Part shown: piece after piece, positions 18,411 to 25,691 of the stretch | Layout: each line of letters opens with the position of its first letter | Position numbering within the stretch: the stretch's first letter is position 1 | Translations under genes and position numbers: made by a program | Source: an uncultured Porphyromonadaceae bacterium | GTDB lineage: Bacteria; Bacteroidota; Bacteroidia; Bacteroidales; Muribaculaceae | Direction: 5' to 3' | DNA: 35,736 nucleotides | NCBI GenBank assembly: GCA_947176915.1 | Contig: CAMWSM010000023.1 | Coordinates: 1 to 35,736, forward strand | The notes under the pieces: generated by a model | Seen by the model: only the letters and a program-made list of their open reading frames with translations | Database searches by the model: none | What the model was told of the DNA's origin: nothing

Positions 18411-20108
18411 ATGAAAAAACTCAGGCTTCCTCCAATCTCTGTCGGCAAGACATACCCTCAGTTGCCCGATGTGCGTCAGATCTCCATTATCGGAGGTAGC
18501 GCGGCGGGGAAGTCAAGTTTTATGGAGGAACTTACGAATCTCAATTCTCCTCATGCCTACTGCATCTCCGCCATAAGCGCGCCATATCCCGAGAGAGAGG
18601 AGTCTACTCGGGAAGGGAGCATTGACATGCAGTTTGCAGAAGCGGCACGCAATCGTCCGTATATGCGCACGGATGCGGTGAGCGAGCTTGATAAACTCGC
18701 ATACATGCTTTTTGCCGATGAGTTTGAATATCTCCTTTCGGTGAAGGAACGCAAGCAAGCCGGTTGCGGAGGGGTGAAACTGCGTCCCACTCGCCTTGAC
18801 CGTATAGTTTCCCTCTGGGAGAGAGTATTTCCCGGCAACCGTATAGTCCGCACCCCGGGACAATTGATGTTCTCAACGGCATCAGGCTCCGATCTTATCT
18901 CTCTTCAGAAACTGAGCCGTAGTGAACAGGCAGTGCTTTATTATGCGGCGGCTGTCCTTTACGCAATGCCTGAGGCTATCGTGTTTGTAGATTCCCCATC
19001 TCTATTCATCCATCCCTCTTTGCTGGCAAATCTTTGGAATGCTATTGAGGAACTGCGTCCTGACTGCACCTTTGTTTATAATTCAGTGGATGTAGAGTTT
19101 GTAAGTTCCCGAACATCAAATGCTTGCATTTGGGTGAAGAGCTATGACGTGGATTCACGCACCTGGGATTACGAGGTGCTCCCTCCCGGAAATCTTAATG
19201 AGGAGTTATTCGTCGACTTGATAGGGACGCGCCGTCCGGTATTGTTCATTGAGGGGGATGCCCGGCACAGCATAGACTCTCGCCTCTATCCCCTTGTATT
19301 CCCTGACTGCACAGTCCGGCCTCTTGGCTCATGCGACAAGGTGATAGAGACTACACGTTCCTTTAACGATCTCAAGAATATGCATCATCTGGAGAGCAAG
19401 GGAATCGTAGACCGCGATCGCCGTACGGATCACGAGGTGGGCTATCTGCGACGAAAATCTGTGATGGTCCCTGAAGTGGCAGAGATTGAGAATCTTTTCC
19501 TGCTCGAAGGGGTGATAAAAGCGATGGCGAAACGTCGTGCAAAAGACCCGAGGAAAGTTTTCGCCAAAGTGTCGGCAGCGGTTATCGCGGAATTCTCACG
19601 TCGTTATGACGAGCAGGCGTTGCAGCATGTCCGCCATAGGGTGAAGCGGGAGGTGGAGTGTAAGATAGATGCGCGTTTCCCGTGCATAACGGCAATGGAG
19701 ACCCACTTGCGTAGTCTTATAAATCTCCTTACTCCGCGAAAGCAATATGACCAGCTCAGGAGCGATTTCCGCAGAATGCTTGATGAGAAGGACTATGCCG
19801 GGATTCTTAAGGTGTTCAATCATAAGCCTATGTTGGGCGACTCAGGGGTGGCTCGACTTCTCGGCTATAAAAGTAAGGATGATTATATTGCGGGAGTAAT
19901 ATCAACCCTTAAGGAGGGGGGACCGGAAGGGGTGGAGATACGCAATGCAGTAAGATATTGCTTCCGGGTTGAAGATATGAAATCCTCTCCTGTGGTAGAG
20001 GCTAAAAAAAGCCTGAAAAGAGAGGAGCCTCCTGTGGCGAAACCCGCGAAGAAAAAAAAGAAAAAGAGGCATATCAGATCTTCTTCTGTAATTTTTAAGG
20101 GGTTTTGA
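18411..20108 (+). CDS. One-chain OLD-like ATPase plus TOPRIM (DUF4435) protein, PARIS AriA-AriB-like
   Basis: The 565-residue product has two domains. Residues 20-245 are a compact ABC/OLD-type ATPase: Walker A GGSAAGKS (28-35), a signature-like LSRSEQ (168-173), and Walker B AIVFVDSP (189-196) followed by LFIHP. Residues 275-400 match DUF4435, a TOPRIM-like fold: VLFIEGD (Glu281), SIDSRLYP, GIVDRDR (Asp334-x-Asp336) and EVAEIENLFLLEG. A helical region and a Lys-rich tail with KKKKKKRH follow. An ATPase next to a DUF4435 protein is the make-up of PARIS anti-phage systems, where AriB is released as a nuclease; here both lie in one chain. Odd points: the glutamate expected after Walker B Asp194 is Ser195, and the gene stands alone between ribE and glgB. 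A housekeeping role is equally possible. Confidence 0.78.
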   Translation: MKKLRLPPISVGKTYPQLPDVRQISIIGGSAAGKSSFMEELTNLNSPHAYCISAISAPYPEREESTREGSIDMQFAEAARNRPYMRTDAVSELDKLAYMLFADEFEYLLSVKERKQAGCGGVKLRPTRLDRIVSLWERVFPGNRIVRTPGQLMFSTASGSDLISLQKLSRSEQAVLYYAAAVLYAMPEAIVFVDSPSLFIHPSLLANLWNAIEELRPDCTFVYNSVDVEFVSSRTSNACIWVKSYDVDSRTWDYEVLPPGNLNEELFVDLIGTRRPVLFIEGDARHSIDSRLYPLVFPDCTVRPLGSCDKVIETTRSFNDLKNMHHLESKGIVDRDRRTDHEVGYLRRKSVMVPEVAEIENLFLLEGVIKAMAKRRAKDPRKVFAKVSAAVIAEFSRRYDEQALQHVRHRVKREVECKIDARFPCITAMETHLRSLINLLTPRKQYDQLRSDFRRMLDEKDYAGILKVFNHKPMLGDSGVARLLGYKSKDDYIAGVISTLKEGGPEGVEIRNAVRYCFRVEDMKSSPVVEAKKSLKREEPPVAKPAKKKKKKRHIRSSSVIFKGF

Positions 20109-20189
20109 GGCTCTCGCATGATAACAAAATGGTAAAAAATACGTTTAGGATATTATAGTATATTACTCTCATAATTCAGACAATTATTG

Positions 20190-22541
20190 ATGGAAAAAAA
20201 GAAGAAAGAAAAGAAACTGGCGATCCTCCGCAACGACCCTTGGCTGGATCCGTATGCAGGTGCGATAGAGGGGCGTCATCAGGATGTTCTCCGCAAGCTC
20301 GATGAACTTACAGCCAACACTAACGGCTCGTTAGTGGATTTTGCCAATGCTTATAAATACTACGGACTTCATCATCTTGAGGAAGGTGGATGGGTGTTCC
20401 GTGAATTTGCTCCGAATGCCACACAGATATGGCTCATAGGCACTTTCTCCGATTGGAAAACTTCGGATTCCTACAAACTGAAGCCGGTTGGATATGGCAA
20501 TTGGGAGATACGTCTTCCGGAGGATGCTCTTCATAACGGCGACCTCTTCAAGATGTTCGTATGCTGGAATGGCGGTCAGGGCGAGAGAATACCTGCCTAC
20601 GCTACCCGCGTGGTGCAGGACGACGTAACAAAAATATTCTCAGCCGAGGTTTATGACCCGGAGAAGCCTTATAAATTCAAGGTGAAGAAATTCTCGCCTG
20701 ACGTAAAGCCCCTCCTCATTTATGAATGCCATATCGGCATGGCTGAGGAGAAGGAGGGTGTCGGCACCTATGATGAGTTCCGTGAAAAGATTCTTCCACG
20801 CATTGCAGCGGATGGATATAATGCAATTCAGATCATGGCAATCCAGGAACATCCCTATTATGGATCGTTCGGATATCATGTCAGCAGTTTCTACGCCCCC
20901 TCTTCCCGATTCGGCACTCCCGATGATCTCAAGCGTCTTATCGACGAAGCGCATAAGCTCGGAATCGCCGTGATTATGGATATAGTCCACAGTCATGCAG
21001 TGAAGAATGAAGTTGAGGGTCTCGGTCGTCTTGACGGTAGCTACGACCTCTATTTCTATGGCGATGGTCGCCGCGAGCATCCCGCATGGGATTCTCTTCT
21101 CTTCGACTATGGAAAGAACACCGTGCTCCATTTCCTCCTTTCCAACTGTAAATATTGGCTTGAGGAATTTAAATTTGATGGTTTCCGTTTCGACGGTGTA
21201 ACCTCGATGCTCTATTACGATCATGGTCTCGGAAAGGCATTCGGTTCCTACGGAGATTATTATGATGGCAATCAGGATCCTAATTCTCTTACATATCTTA
21301 CTCTTGCCAACATCCTTATCCATGAGGTGAATCCCAAGGCAATCACTATCGCTGAGGAGATGAGCGGAATGCCGGGGCTTGCCGTGAAATTTGAGGATGG
21401 CGGCATAGGCTTCGACTATCGTATGGCAATGGGCATACCTGACTATTGGATCAAGATGATAAAGGAGAAGAAGGATGAAGACTGGCATCCTACCTCAATT
21501 TATTGGGAGCTGACCAATCGTCGTGCGGATGAAAAGACAATCTCTTATTGCGAAAGCCATGATCAGGCTCTTGTAGGCGACAAGACGATCATTTTCCGCC
21601 TTATAGATAAAGAGATGTACTGGCACATGATGGTGAATGACGATAACTTCACTGTAGAGCGCGGCATGGCTCTCCACAAGATGATACGTCTCGTTACCCT
21701 CGCTTCAATCAACGGCGGCTATCTTAACTTTATGGGCAACGAGTTCGGGCATCCCGAATGGATTGACTTCCCGAGGGAGGGAAACGGCTGGAGCTATAAG
21801 TATGCACGTCGCCAGTGGGACCTTGTTGACCGTGAGGATCTGAAGTATAAGTTCCTCAACGCCTTTGACAACGCTATGGTGGAGACTGTTTCCGAGGTTT
21901 ATAATTTCCAGGCGCTCCCGGTAGAGAAACTGTGGGAAAAAGATGACGACCAGGTGCTCGCTTTCATGCGCGGCGATCTCGTGTTCGTATTCAACTGGAA
22001 CCCTGTCAGGAGTTTCGACGGCTACGGATTCCTTGCTCCGGCAGGGGAGTATGAGGTGTTGGTAGACAGCGACTCTCCGGCATTCGGCGGTCATGGCCTT
22101 GTGGATGATTCCGTGCATCATTTCACAACTCCCGATCCACTCTATGAACCTTCCGGCAAGGGCTGGCTCAAAATGTATCTCCCGGCAAGAACAGCCCAAA
22201 TTCTTCGCCGGATTAAACCTGAGCCAAAAAAAAAGGTCAAGACTACTGAAGAGACTGTTTCAACCCCTGAAGTAACAGTCGCTGTAGTGGAGGAGGCAAA
22301 GGTTGAAGCCCCGGTCAAGAAGACTCCGGCTAAGAAAGTTTCGGCTAAGAAAGCAACTGCCAAGAAAACAACGGCAAAGACAGCAGTAAATACAGAGAAA
22401 GCAGCTGAAAAGCCTGTGGCAAAAACCTCAAAGACTGCAAAAGCCACAAAGACAACGGCAGCCAAGACCCCAAAGACAGCCAAGACCTCGACTGCAAAAG
22501 CCGCAAAAACCACCAAGGCTAAGAAAGCCAAGGAGGAATAA
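20190..22541 (+). CDS. glgB: 1,4-alpha-glucan branching enzyme with a histone H1-like tail
   Basis: The enzyme makes alpha-1,6 branches in glycogen. Residues 1-150 hold an N-terminal extension and CBM48-like domain (REFAPNATQIWLIGTFSDW). The GH13 barrel follows with MDIVHSHA, the nucleophile Asp335 in GFRFDGV, the acid/base Glu389 in TIAEEMSG, and CESHDQ. The all-beta C domain follows, ending near 675. This is the eukaryote-like GH13_8 type. The final 108 residues (676-783) are an unrelated Lys/Ala/Thr/Val-rich low-complexity segment with repeated KKTPAKK, AKKATAKKTTAK and KTAKTS motifs, like histone H1 or bacterial H1-like proteins. A nine-A run at 22226-22234 lies at the junction. The ATG at 20190 is chosen over a TTG three bases upstream. 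A hairpin terminator follows. Confidence 0.95.
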   Translation: MEKKKKEKKLAILRNDPWLDPYAGAIEGRHQDVLRKLDELTANTNGSLVDFANAYKYYGLHHLEEGGWVFREFAPNATQIWLIGTFSDWKTSDSYKLKPVGYGNWEIRLPEDALHNGDLFKMFVCWNGGQGERIPAYATRVVQDDVTKIFSAEVYDPEKPYKFKVKKFSPDVKPLLIYECHIGMAEEKEGVGTYDEFREKILPRIAADGYNAIQIMAIQEHPYYGSFGYHVSSFYAPSSRFGTPDDLKRLIDEAHKLGIAVIMDIVHSHAVKNEVEGLGRLDGSYDLYFYGDGRREHPAWDSLLFDYGKNTVLHFLLSNCKYWLEEFKFDGFRFDGVTSMLYYDHGLGKAFGSYGDYYDGNQDPNSLTYLTLANILIHEVNPKAITIAEEMSGMPGLAVKFEDGGIGFDYRMAMGIPDYWIKMIKEKKDEDWHPTSIYWELTNRRADEKTISYCESHDQALVGDKTIIFRLIDKEMYWHMMVNDDNFTVERGMALHKMIRLVTLASINGGYLNFMGNEFGHPEWIDFPREGNGWSYKYARRQWDLVDREDLKYKFLNAFDNAMVETVSEVYNFQALPVEKLWEKDDDQVLAFMRGDLVFVFNWNPVRSFDGYGFLAPAGEYEVLVDSDSPAFGGHGLVDDSVHHFTTPDPLYEPSGKGWLKMYLPARTAQILRRIKPEPKKKVKTTEETVSTPEVTVAVVEEAKVEAPVKKTPAKKVSAKKATAKKTTAKTAVNTEKAAEKPVAKTSKTAKATKTTAAKTPKTAKTSTAKAAKTTKAKKAKEE

Positions 22542-22565
22542 GCAGAAAGAATAAAAACAATATGG

Positions 22566-22605
22566 AGCGATCAGGGCATACTTGTAATGTTCTGGTCGCT
22601 TTTTT
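22566..22605 (+). terminator. Rho-independent terminator after glgB
   Basis: AGCGATCAG (22566-22574) pairs with CTGGTCGCT (22592-22600) with one G-T pair. TTTTT follows directly. It ends only 13 bases before the next gene's ATG. Confidence 0.82.
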
Positions 22606-22618
22606 AAAATAATAAAAT

Positions 22619-23365
22619 ATGAAAATAAAAACATTATTAGTGGCATTCCTCCTCGTGTGCGGAATTAGTGCACAGGCACAGAGTATCAGTGATATTCTCC
22701 GTGGTTTGGGAGGCAACTCCGGTTCGGGCAATTCCACTGTGTCGACAGTCGGAAATCTTCTCGAAGGAATATTTACACGCACGGATCTCACATTGGCGGA
22801 TCTTGTGGGGGAATATCAGTCAGCCGGTCCGGCAGTAACTTTTAAAAGCGATAATTTTCTTCAGAAAGCGGGGGGTGTGGCAGGAGCTGCCGCTCTTGAG
22901 ACTAAGCTGCAGCCTTACTATGAGCAATATGGGCTTACAGGGATGCCCTTGACAATAGATGGGGATGGAAATTTCACACTTTCTGTTAAAGGGATAAAAC
23001 TGAGCGGGGTAGTTACACCCGGGACAGAAAAAGGCACTTTTATTTTCAATATAATGGTGGCTAAGGCTTTGAAACTTGGTAAATTTACCGCCTACGTTCA
23101 GAAAAGTGGAAAGAATCTTGACCTGATGTTTGATGCTACAAAATTGAAACAGCTCATATCTACTGTAGCAAAATTTACAGGAAGTAAGCTGGCGTCCGGT
23201 CTCGGCACCCTCCTCGACTCATACGACGGAGCTTGCATAGGTTTTCAGATGAATTATACAGGGACAGCATCCACGCGCACAGGTAACGCTCCTGCCGACT
23301 CTACGGCAAATTCATCCGGAATAGGGTCGCTTCTTAATTTGATTAAGGGAGCGACAGGGAATTAA
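22619..23365 (+). CDS. Exported DUF4923-family protein
   Basis: The 248-residue product has a signal peptide (residues 1-20, GISAQAQ). The body resembles the Bacteroidales DUF4923 family, with LVGEYQSAGPAVTFKSDNFLQKAGG, a dGnFtLSVKG strand, SGVVTPG and a hydrophobic KNLDLMFDATKLKQLI. The family has no known function; periplasmic or outer-membrane association is inferred. Gly/Ser/Asn-rich stretches occur after the signal peptide and near the C-terminus. The start lies 13 bases after the glgB terminator and no TAnnTTTG box is visible, so expression may depend on readthrough. A terminator follows. Confidence 0.8.
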   Translation: MKIKTLLVAFLLVCGISAQAQSISDILRGLGGNSGSGNSTVSTVGNLLEGIFTRTDLTLADLVGEYQSAGPAVTFKSDNFLQKAGGVAGAAALETKLQPYYEQYGLTGMPLTIDGDGNFTLSVKGIKLSGVVTPGTEKGTFIFNIMVAKALKLGKFTAYVQKSGKNLDLMFDATKLKQLISTVAKFTGSKLASGLGTLLDSYDGACIGFQMNYTGTASTRTGNAPADSTANSSGIGSLLNLIKGATGN

Positions 23366-23386
23366 AAGGTGTATAAAGTTAAAATT

Positions 23387-23419
23387 AAACCGTGGAATGC
23401 GTAATTTCACGGTTTTTTT
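23387..23419 (+). terminator. Rho-independent terminator after the DUF4923 gene
   Basis: AAACCGTG (23387-23394) pairs with CACGGTTT (23408-23415), and the T run continues to 23419. It directly abuts the next promoter element. Confidence 0.82.
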
Positions 23420-23420
23420 G

Positions 23421-23428
23421 TAACTTTG
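23421..23428 (+). promoter_or_regulatory. Putative -7 element for the outer-membrane protein pair
   Basis: TAACTTTG fits TAnnTTTG. No TTTG lies at the expected -33 position, which would fall inside the terminator hairpin. The expected start point is about 23433-23435, at the ATG itself. Confidence 0.5.
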
Positions 23429-23433
23429 CCCCT

Positions 23434-24255
23434 ATGTTTCGCGCTAAACTATATCTCTTGACGATTTTTCTTGGTCTGGCTCTATGGAGCCGGGCAGAAG
23501 AGGCATCCCCCATCTCCGGCAATGAGGATGCCGTTGCAGTTGCTCCGCAGGACAGCGTGTCTGATCCTGGCAGCGGAAAGGTTATCCGTGAGTTCAAACG
23601 TGATATGGAATCGGTGGAATTTGTGCCGAAAGGACAGTGGATTACAGGTGTTTCCGTATCCTATACCATGTCAGACCAGTCCAAATATCAGTTCCTTATC
23701 TTTGAGGATATAACAGGCGATACCTATAGTTTCAAAATTTCTCCTATGGTATTGTATGCCGTTGCGCCGGATCTTGCTCTTGGCGGAAGATTTTCCTACG
23801 CCCGATCGCTTACAAAACTTGAAAGGGCAGATGTAGTGATCGACTCAGAGACAGATTACGAGGTGGATCATCTTTATCGCCTTTCCCACAACTATTACGG
23901 CACAGTGATGATGCGTAACTATTTCTCTATCGGGAAATCCAAGCGTTTCGGCTTTTTTAACGAACTGCAGCTTCAGCTTGGAGGGGGACAGTCGAAAATC
24001 ACTACAGGAATTGGCAATGATCTCACGGGCAATTACGAAAGGAATTTCTCTCTTGATTTAGGACTTGCTCCCGGCTTGGTGGTCTTTCTAAATAATTATT
24101 CCGCGTTAGAGGTTAATATCGGAGTGCTGGGTTTTAGTTACACTGCAACCAAGTCGATAAAAGATCAGATTTACGTCTCTCGTAGAAATTCCAAATCAGC
24201 CAACTTTCGTATAAACCTTTTCTCCATCCAGTTCGGGGTGGCGTTCTATCTGTAA
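23434..24255 (+). CDS. Outer-membrane beta-barrel protein (paralog 1)
   Basis: The frame is open from 23392, but that ATG lies inside the upstream terminator. The ATG at 23434 gives a clean signal peptide (FRAKLYLLTIFLGLALWSRAEE). The 273-residue product then alternates hydrophobic and polar residues as in porin-like barrels: WITGVSVSYTM, FKISPMVLYAV, LALGGRFSY, FGFFNELQLQLGGG, GLVVFLNNYSALEVNIGVLGF. It ends FRINLFSIQFGVAFYL with an aromatic-hydrophobic C-terminus typical of Bam-inserted proteins. The next gene is a longer paralog nine bases away, so the two form a tandem duplication. Function unknown; the Bacteroidales annotation is usually just outer membrane beta-barrel protein. Confidence 0.82.
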   Translation: MFRAKLYLLTIFLGLALWSRAEEASPISGNEDAVAVAPQDSVSDPGSGKVIREFKRDMESVEFVPKGQWITGVSVSYTMSDQSKYQFLIFEDITGDTYSFKISPMVLYAVAPDLALGGRFSYARSLTKLERADVVIDSETDYEVDHLYRLSHNYYGTVMMRNYFSIGKSKRFGFFNELQLQLGGGQSKITTGIGNDLTGNYERNFSLDLGLAPGLVVFLNNYSALEVNIGVLGFSYTATKSIKDQIYVSRRNSKSANFRINLFSIQFGVAFYL

Positions 24256-24264
24256 TATCCGCTT

Positions 24265-25395
24265 ATGTTGAAAAGAATAATAGCAATCACAGCTCTCATC
24301 ATTTCAGCGGCTATGTCAGTGACAGCCGCACCTGTCAGTCCTCAGAAAATTGAAAGGGTAGAATATGTCCAGAGAGTGGATACGATTCTACGCACTGACA
24401 CTGTAATTACCACTCAGGTGCTCAGAAGGTCTGACCTTATCCAACGCTCCGAAGTCATTATACGTACAGATTCGATAATAGATGGTGTTCCCCTCTATCC
24501 CGTAGGCGATGGCTTTGTCCCTGCGGTGGCGCCGAGTGTGCCGGCTCCTCCTCAGGTTGTCATTGTCCATGATACGGTGTGGATGACTCCCGGAGCTGCA
24601 GCTATAGAAGTGCAGAGGGACAGTGTGCCTCAGGTTCCCATGACCAATAAAACGGATGCTTCGGAAGAATGGGTTACATTCCGGGGAGACACAATTCCGA
24701 CAATGCTTAAAGAGAGAAATCTTGGCAGATTCGATCGCGGACTTTCCAATCATCTCTATCTTCCCAAGGGGATATGGACTTTCGGAGTTACCGCTTCTTA
24801 CGGAGAGTTCTCCACTTCCAATCTTGAAATTTTCGATCTTGTCTCCGATGTTGATTTCTCAGGGCATATTTTTGCCGTTCGTCCATATTTCCAGTACACT
24901 ATCCGCAACAATATGGCTGTTGGCATGCGCCTGGCTTACACCTCCGGAAAGGCGCGTATAGACTCCTTTAAAGTTGATATTGATGAAGATATGAATTTTA
25001 ATCTTCATGATATAATGTATAGAAGCGAGACCTATTCGGCTGCGATAACCTACACTCAATATTACGGCATAGCGCGTCGGGGTAGGTTCGGTATATTCAA
25101 CGAAGTGGAGCTTGCCTTTTCCTCAGGTAATTCCGACTTTCAGCGTCCTTATAACAGTGAGCCTCGTCTTACCCATACAACCACCATGGCTGCTGCTTTG
25201 AATTTCTCACCGGGTCTGTCGGTGTTTATTATGGATCCCGTGTCTTTCAATATCTCCTTCGGAGTGTTCGGCTTTCAGCTTAAAAATGAGAAGCAGACAG
25301 TCAATGGTGAAAAAATGGGCAGCCGTTTCACTTCGAGCGCAAACTTCCGATTCAATATCTTTAACATTAATTTCGGCATAGCGGTTAATATTTGA
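24265..25395 (+). CDS. Outer-membrane beta-barrel protein (paralog 2)
   Basis: The 376-residue product has a signal peptide (MLKRIIAITALIISAAMSVTAAP). A 120-residue N-terminal region is absent from paralog 1. It is rich in V-D-T/R-T-D-T/R-S-D/R-T-D-S units, then Pro/Val-rich (VPAPPQVVIVHDTVW). The barrel (about 165-376) parallels paralog 1: YLPKGIWTFGVTASYGEFS, VRPYFQYTIRNNMAVGMRLAYTSG, FGIFNEVELAFSSG, LSVFIMDPVSFNISFGVFGFQL, and the end SANFRFNIFNINFGIAVNI. The N-terminal part may be a periplasmic coiled or extended linker reaching peptidoglycan or a partner. No terminator was found after it. Confidence 0.82.
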   Translation: MLKRIIAITALIISAAMSVTAAPVSPQKIERVEYVQRVDTILRTDTVITTQVLRRSDLIQRSEVIIRTDSIIDGVPLYPVGDGFVPAVAPSVPAPPQVVIVHDTVWMTPGAAAIEVQRDSVPQVPMTNKTDASEEWVTFRGDTIPTMLKERNLGRFDRGLSNHLYLPKGIWTFGVTASYGEFSTSNLEIFDLVSDVDFSGHIFAVRPYFQYTIRNNMAVGMRLAYTSGKARIDSFKVDIDEDMNFNLHDIMYRSETYSAAITYTQYYGIARRGRFGIFNEVELAFSSGNSDFQRPYNSEPRLTHTTTMAAALNFSPGLSVFIMDPVSFNISFGVFGFQLKNEKQTVNGEKMGSRFTSSANFRFNIFNINFGIAVNI

Positions 25396-25397
25396 GA

Positions 25398-25440
25398 GGT
25401 ATTGGGTGTTGGGTATTAGGTGTTGGGTGTTGGGATGGTT
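25398..25440. repeat. TTGGGTG short tandem repeat
   Basis: attgggtgttgggtattagg and its continuation to 25440 hold five to six imperfect 7-8 base units starting just after the barrel gene's stop. The reverse complement reads CCCAACAC. Confidence 0.7.
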
Positions 25441-25457
25441 GGTGGATATGGGGCATT

Positions 25458-25492
25458 TTTGGGGGGAGGAGATGATAAAACTATTAAATTTG
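25458..25492 (+). promoter_or_regulatory. Upstream promoter of the DUF4493 operon
   Basis: TTTG (25458-25461), a 23-base spacer and TAAATTTG (25485-25492). The -7 box extends as TAAATTTGTGG, the same 11 bases as in the downstream promoter. Confidence 0.5.
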
Positions 25493-25532
25493 TGGTCAAA
25501 TTGGAACTTTTTTGCCCTATTTTGCTTGAAGA

Positions 25533-25565
25533 TTTGGATGATAAAAGAAAAAAACTGTAAATTTG
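25533..25565 (+). promoter_or_regulatory. Main promoter of the DUF4493 operon
   Basis: TTTG (25533-25536), a 21-base spacer and TAAATTTG (25558-25565). Transcription would start near 25571, giving a 120-base leader with inverted repeats. Confidence 0.68.
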
Positions 25566-25577
25566 TGGATAAATAAT

Positions 25578-25648
25578 GGACAGATTGTCCCATTAACTAT
25601 TTAATCCTGAGAAAAGTTCTCAAAAATCTATTTCCTTTAAGGACAATC
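25578..25648 (+). promoter_or_regulatory. Structured leader with two mutually exclusive hairpins
   Basis: GGACA (25578-25582) can pair with TGTCC (25586-25590) across a 3-base loop. Alternatively, GATTGTCC (25583-25590) can pair with GGACAATC (25641-25648), enclosing TGAGAA/TTCTCA (25608-25613 with 25617-25622). Both pairings use the same TGTCC. No known riboswitch class was recognised. Confidence 0.4.
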
Positions 25649-25691
25649 CAACATTATGTAACCCGAATAAACATCAATTTAACGATAAACT

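Noticed and set aside
20640..21488. 282-codon open frame on the - strand opposite glgB
   Set aside because: It is an antisense shadow of a strongly conserved gene, with no recognisable protein features.
23392..23433. Upstream in-frame ATG for the first outer-membrane barrel gene
   Set aside because: It sits inside a terminator hairpin and would place a non-signal segment before a clear signal peptide.
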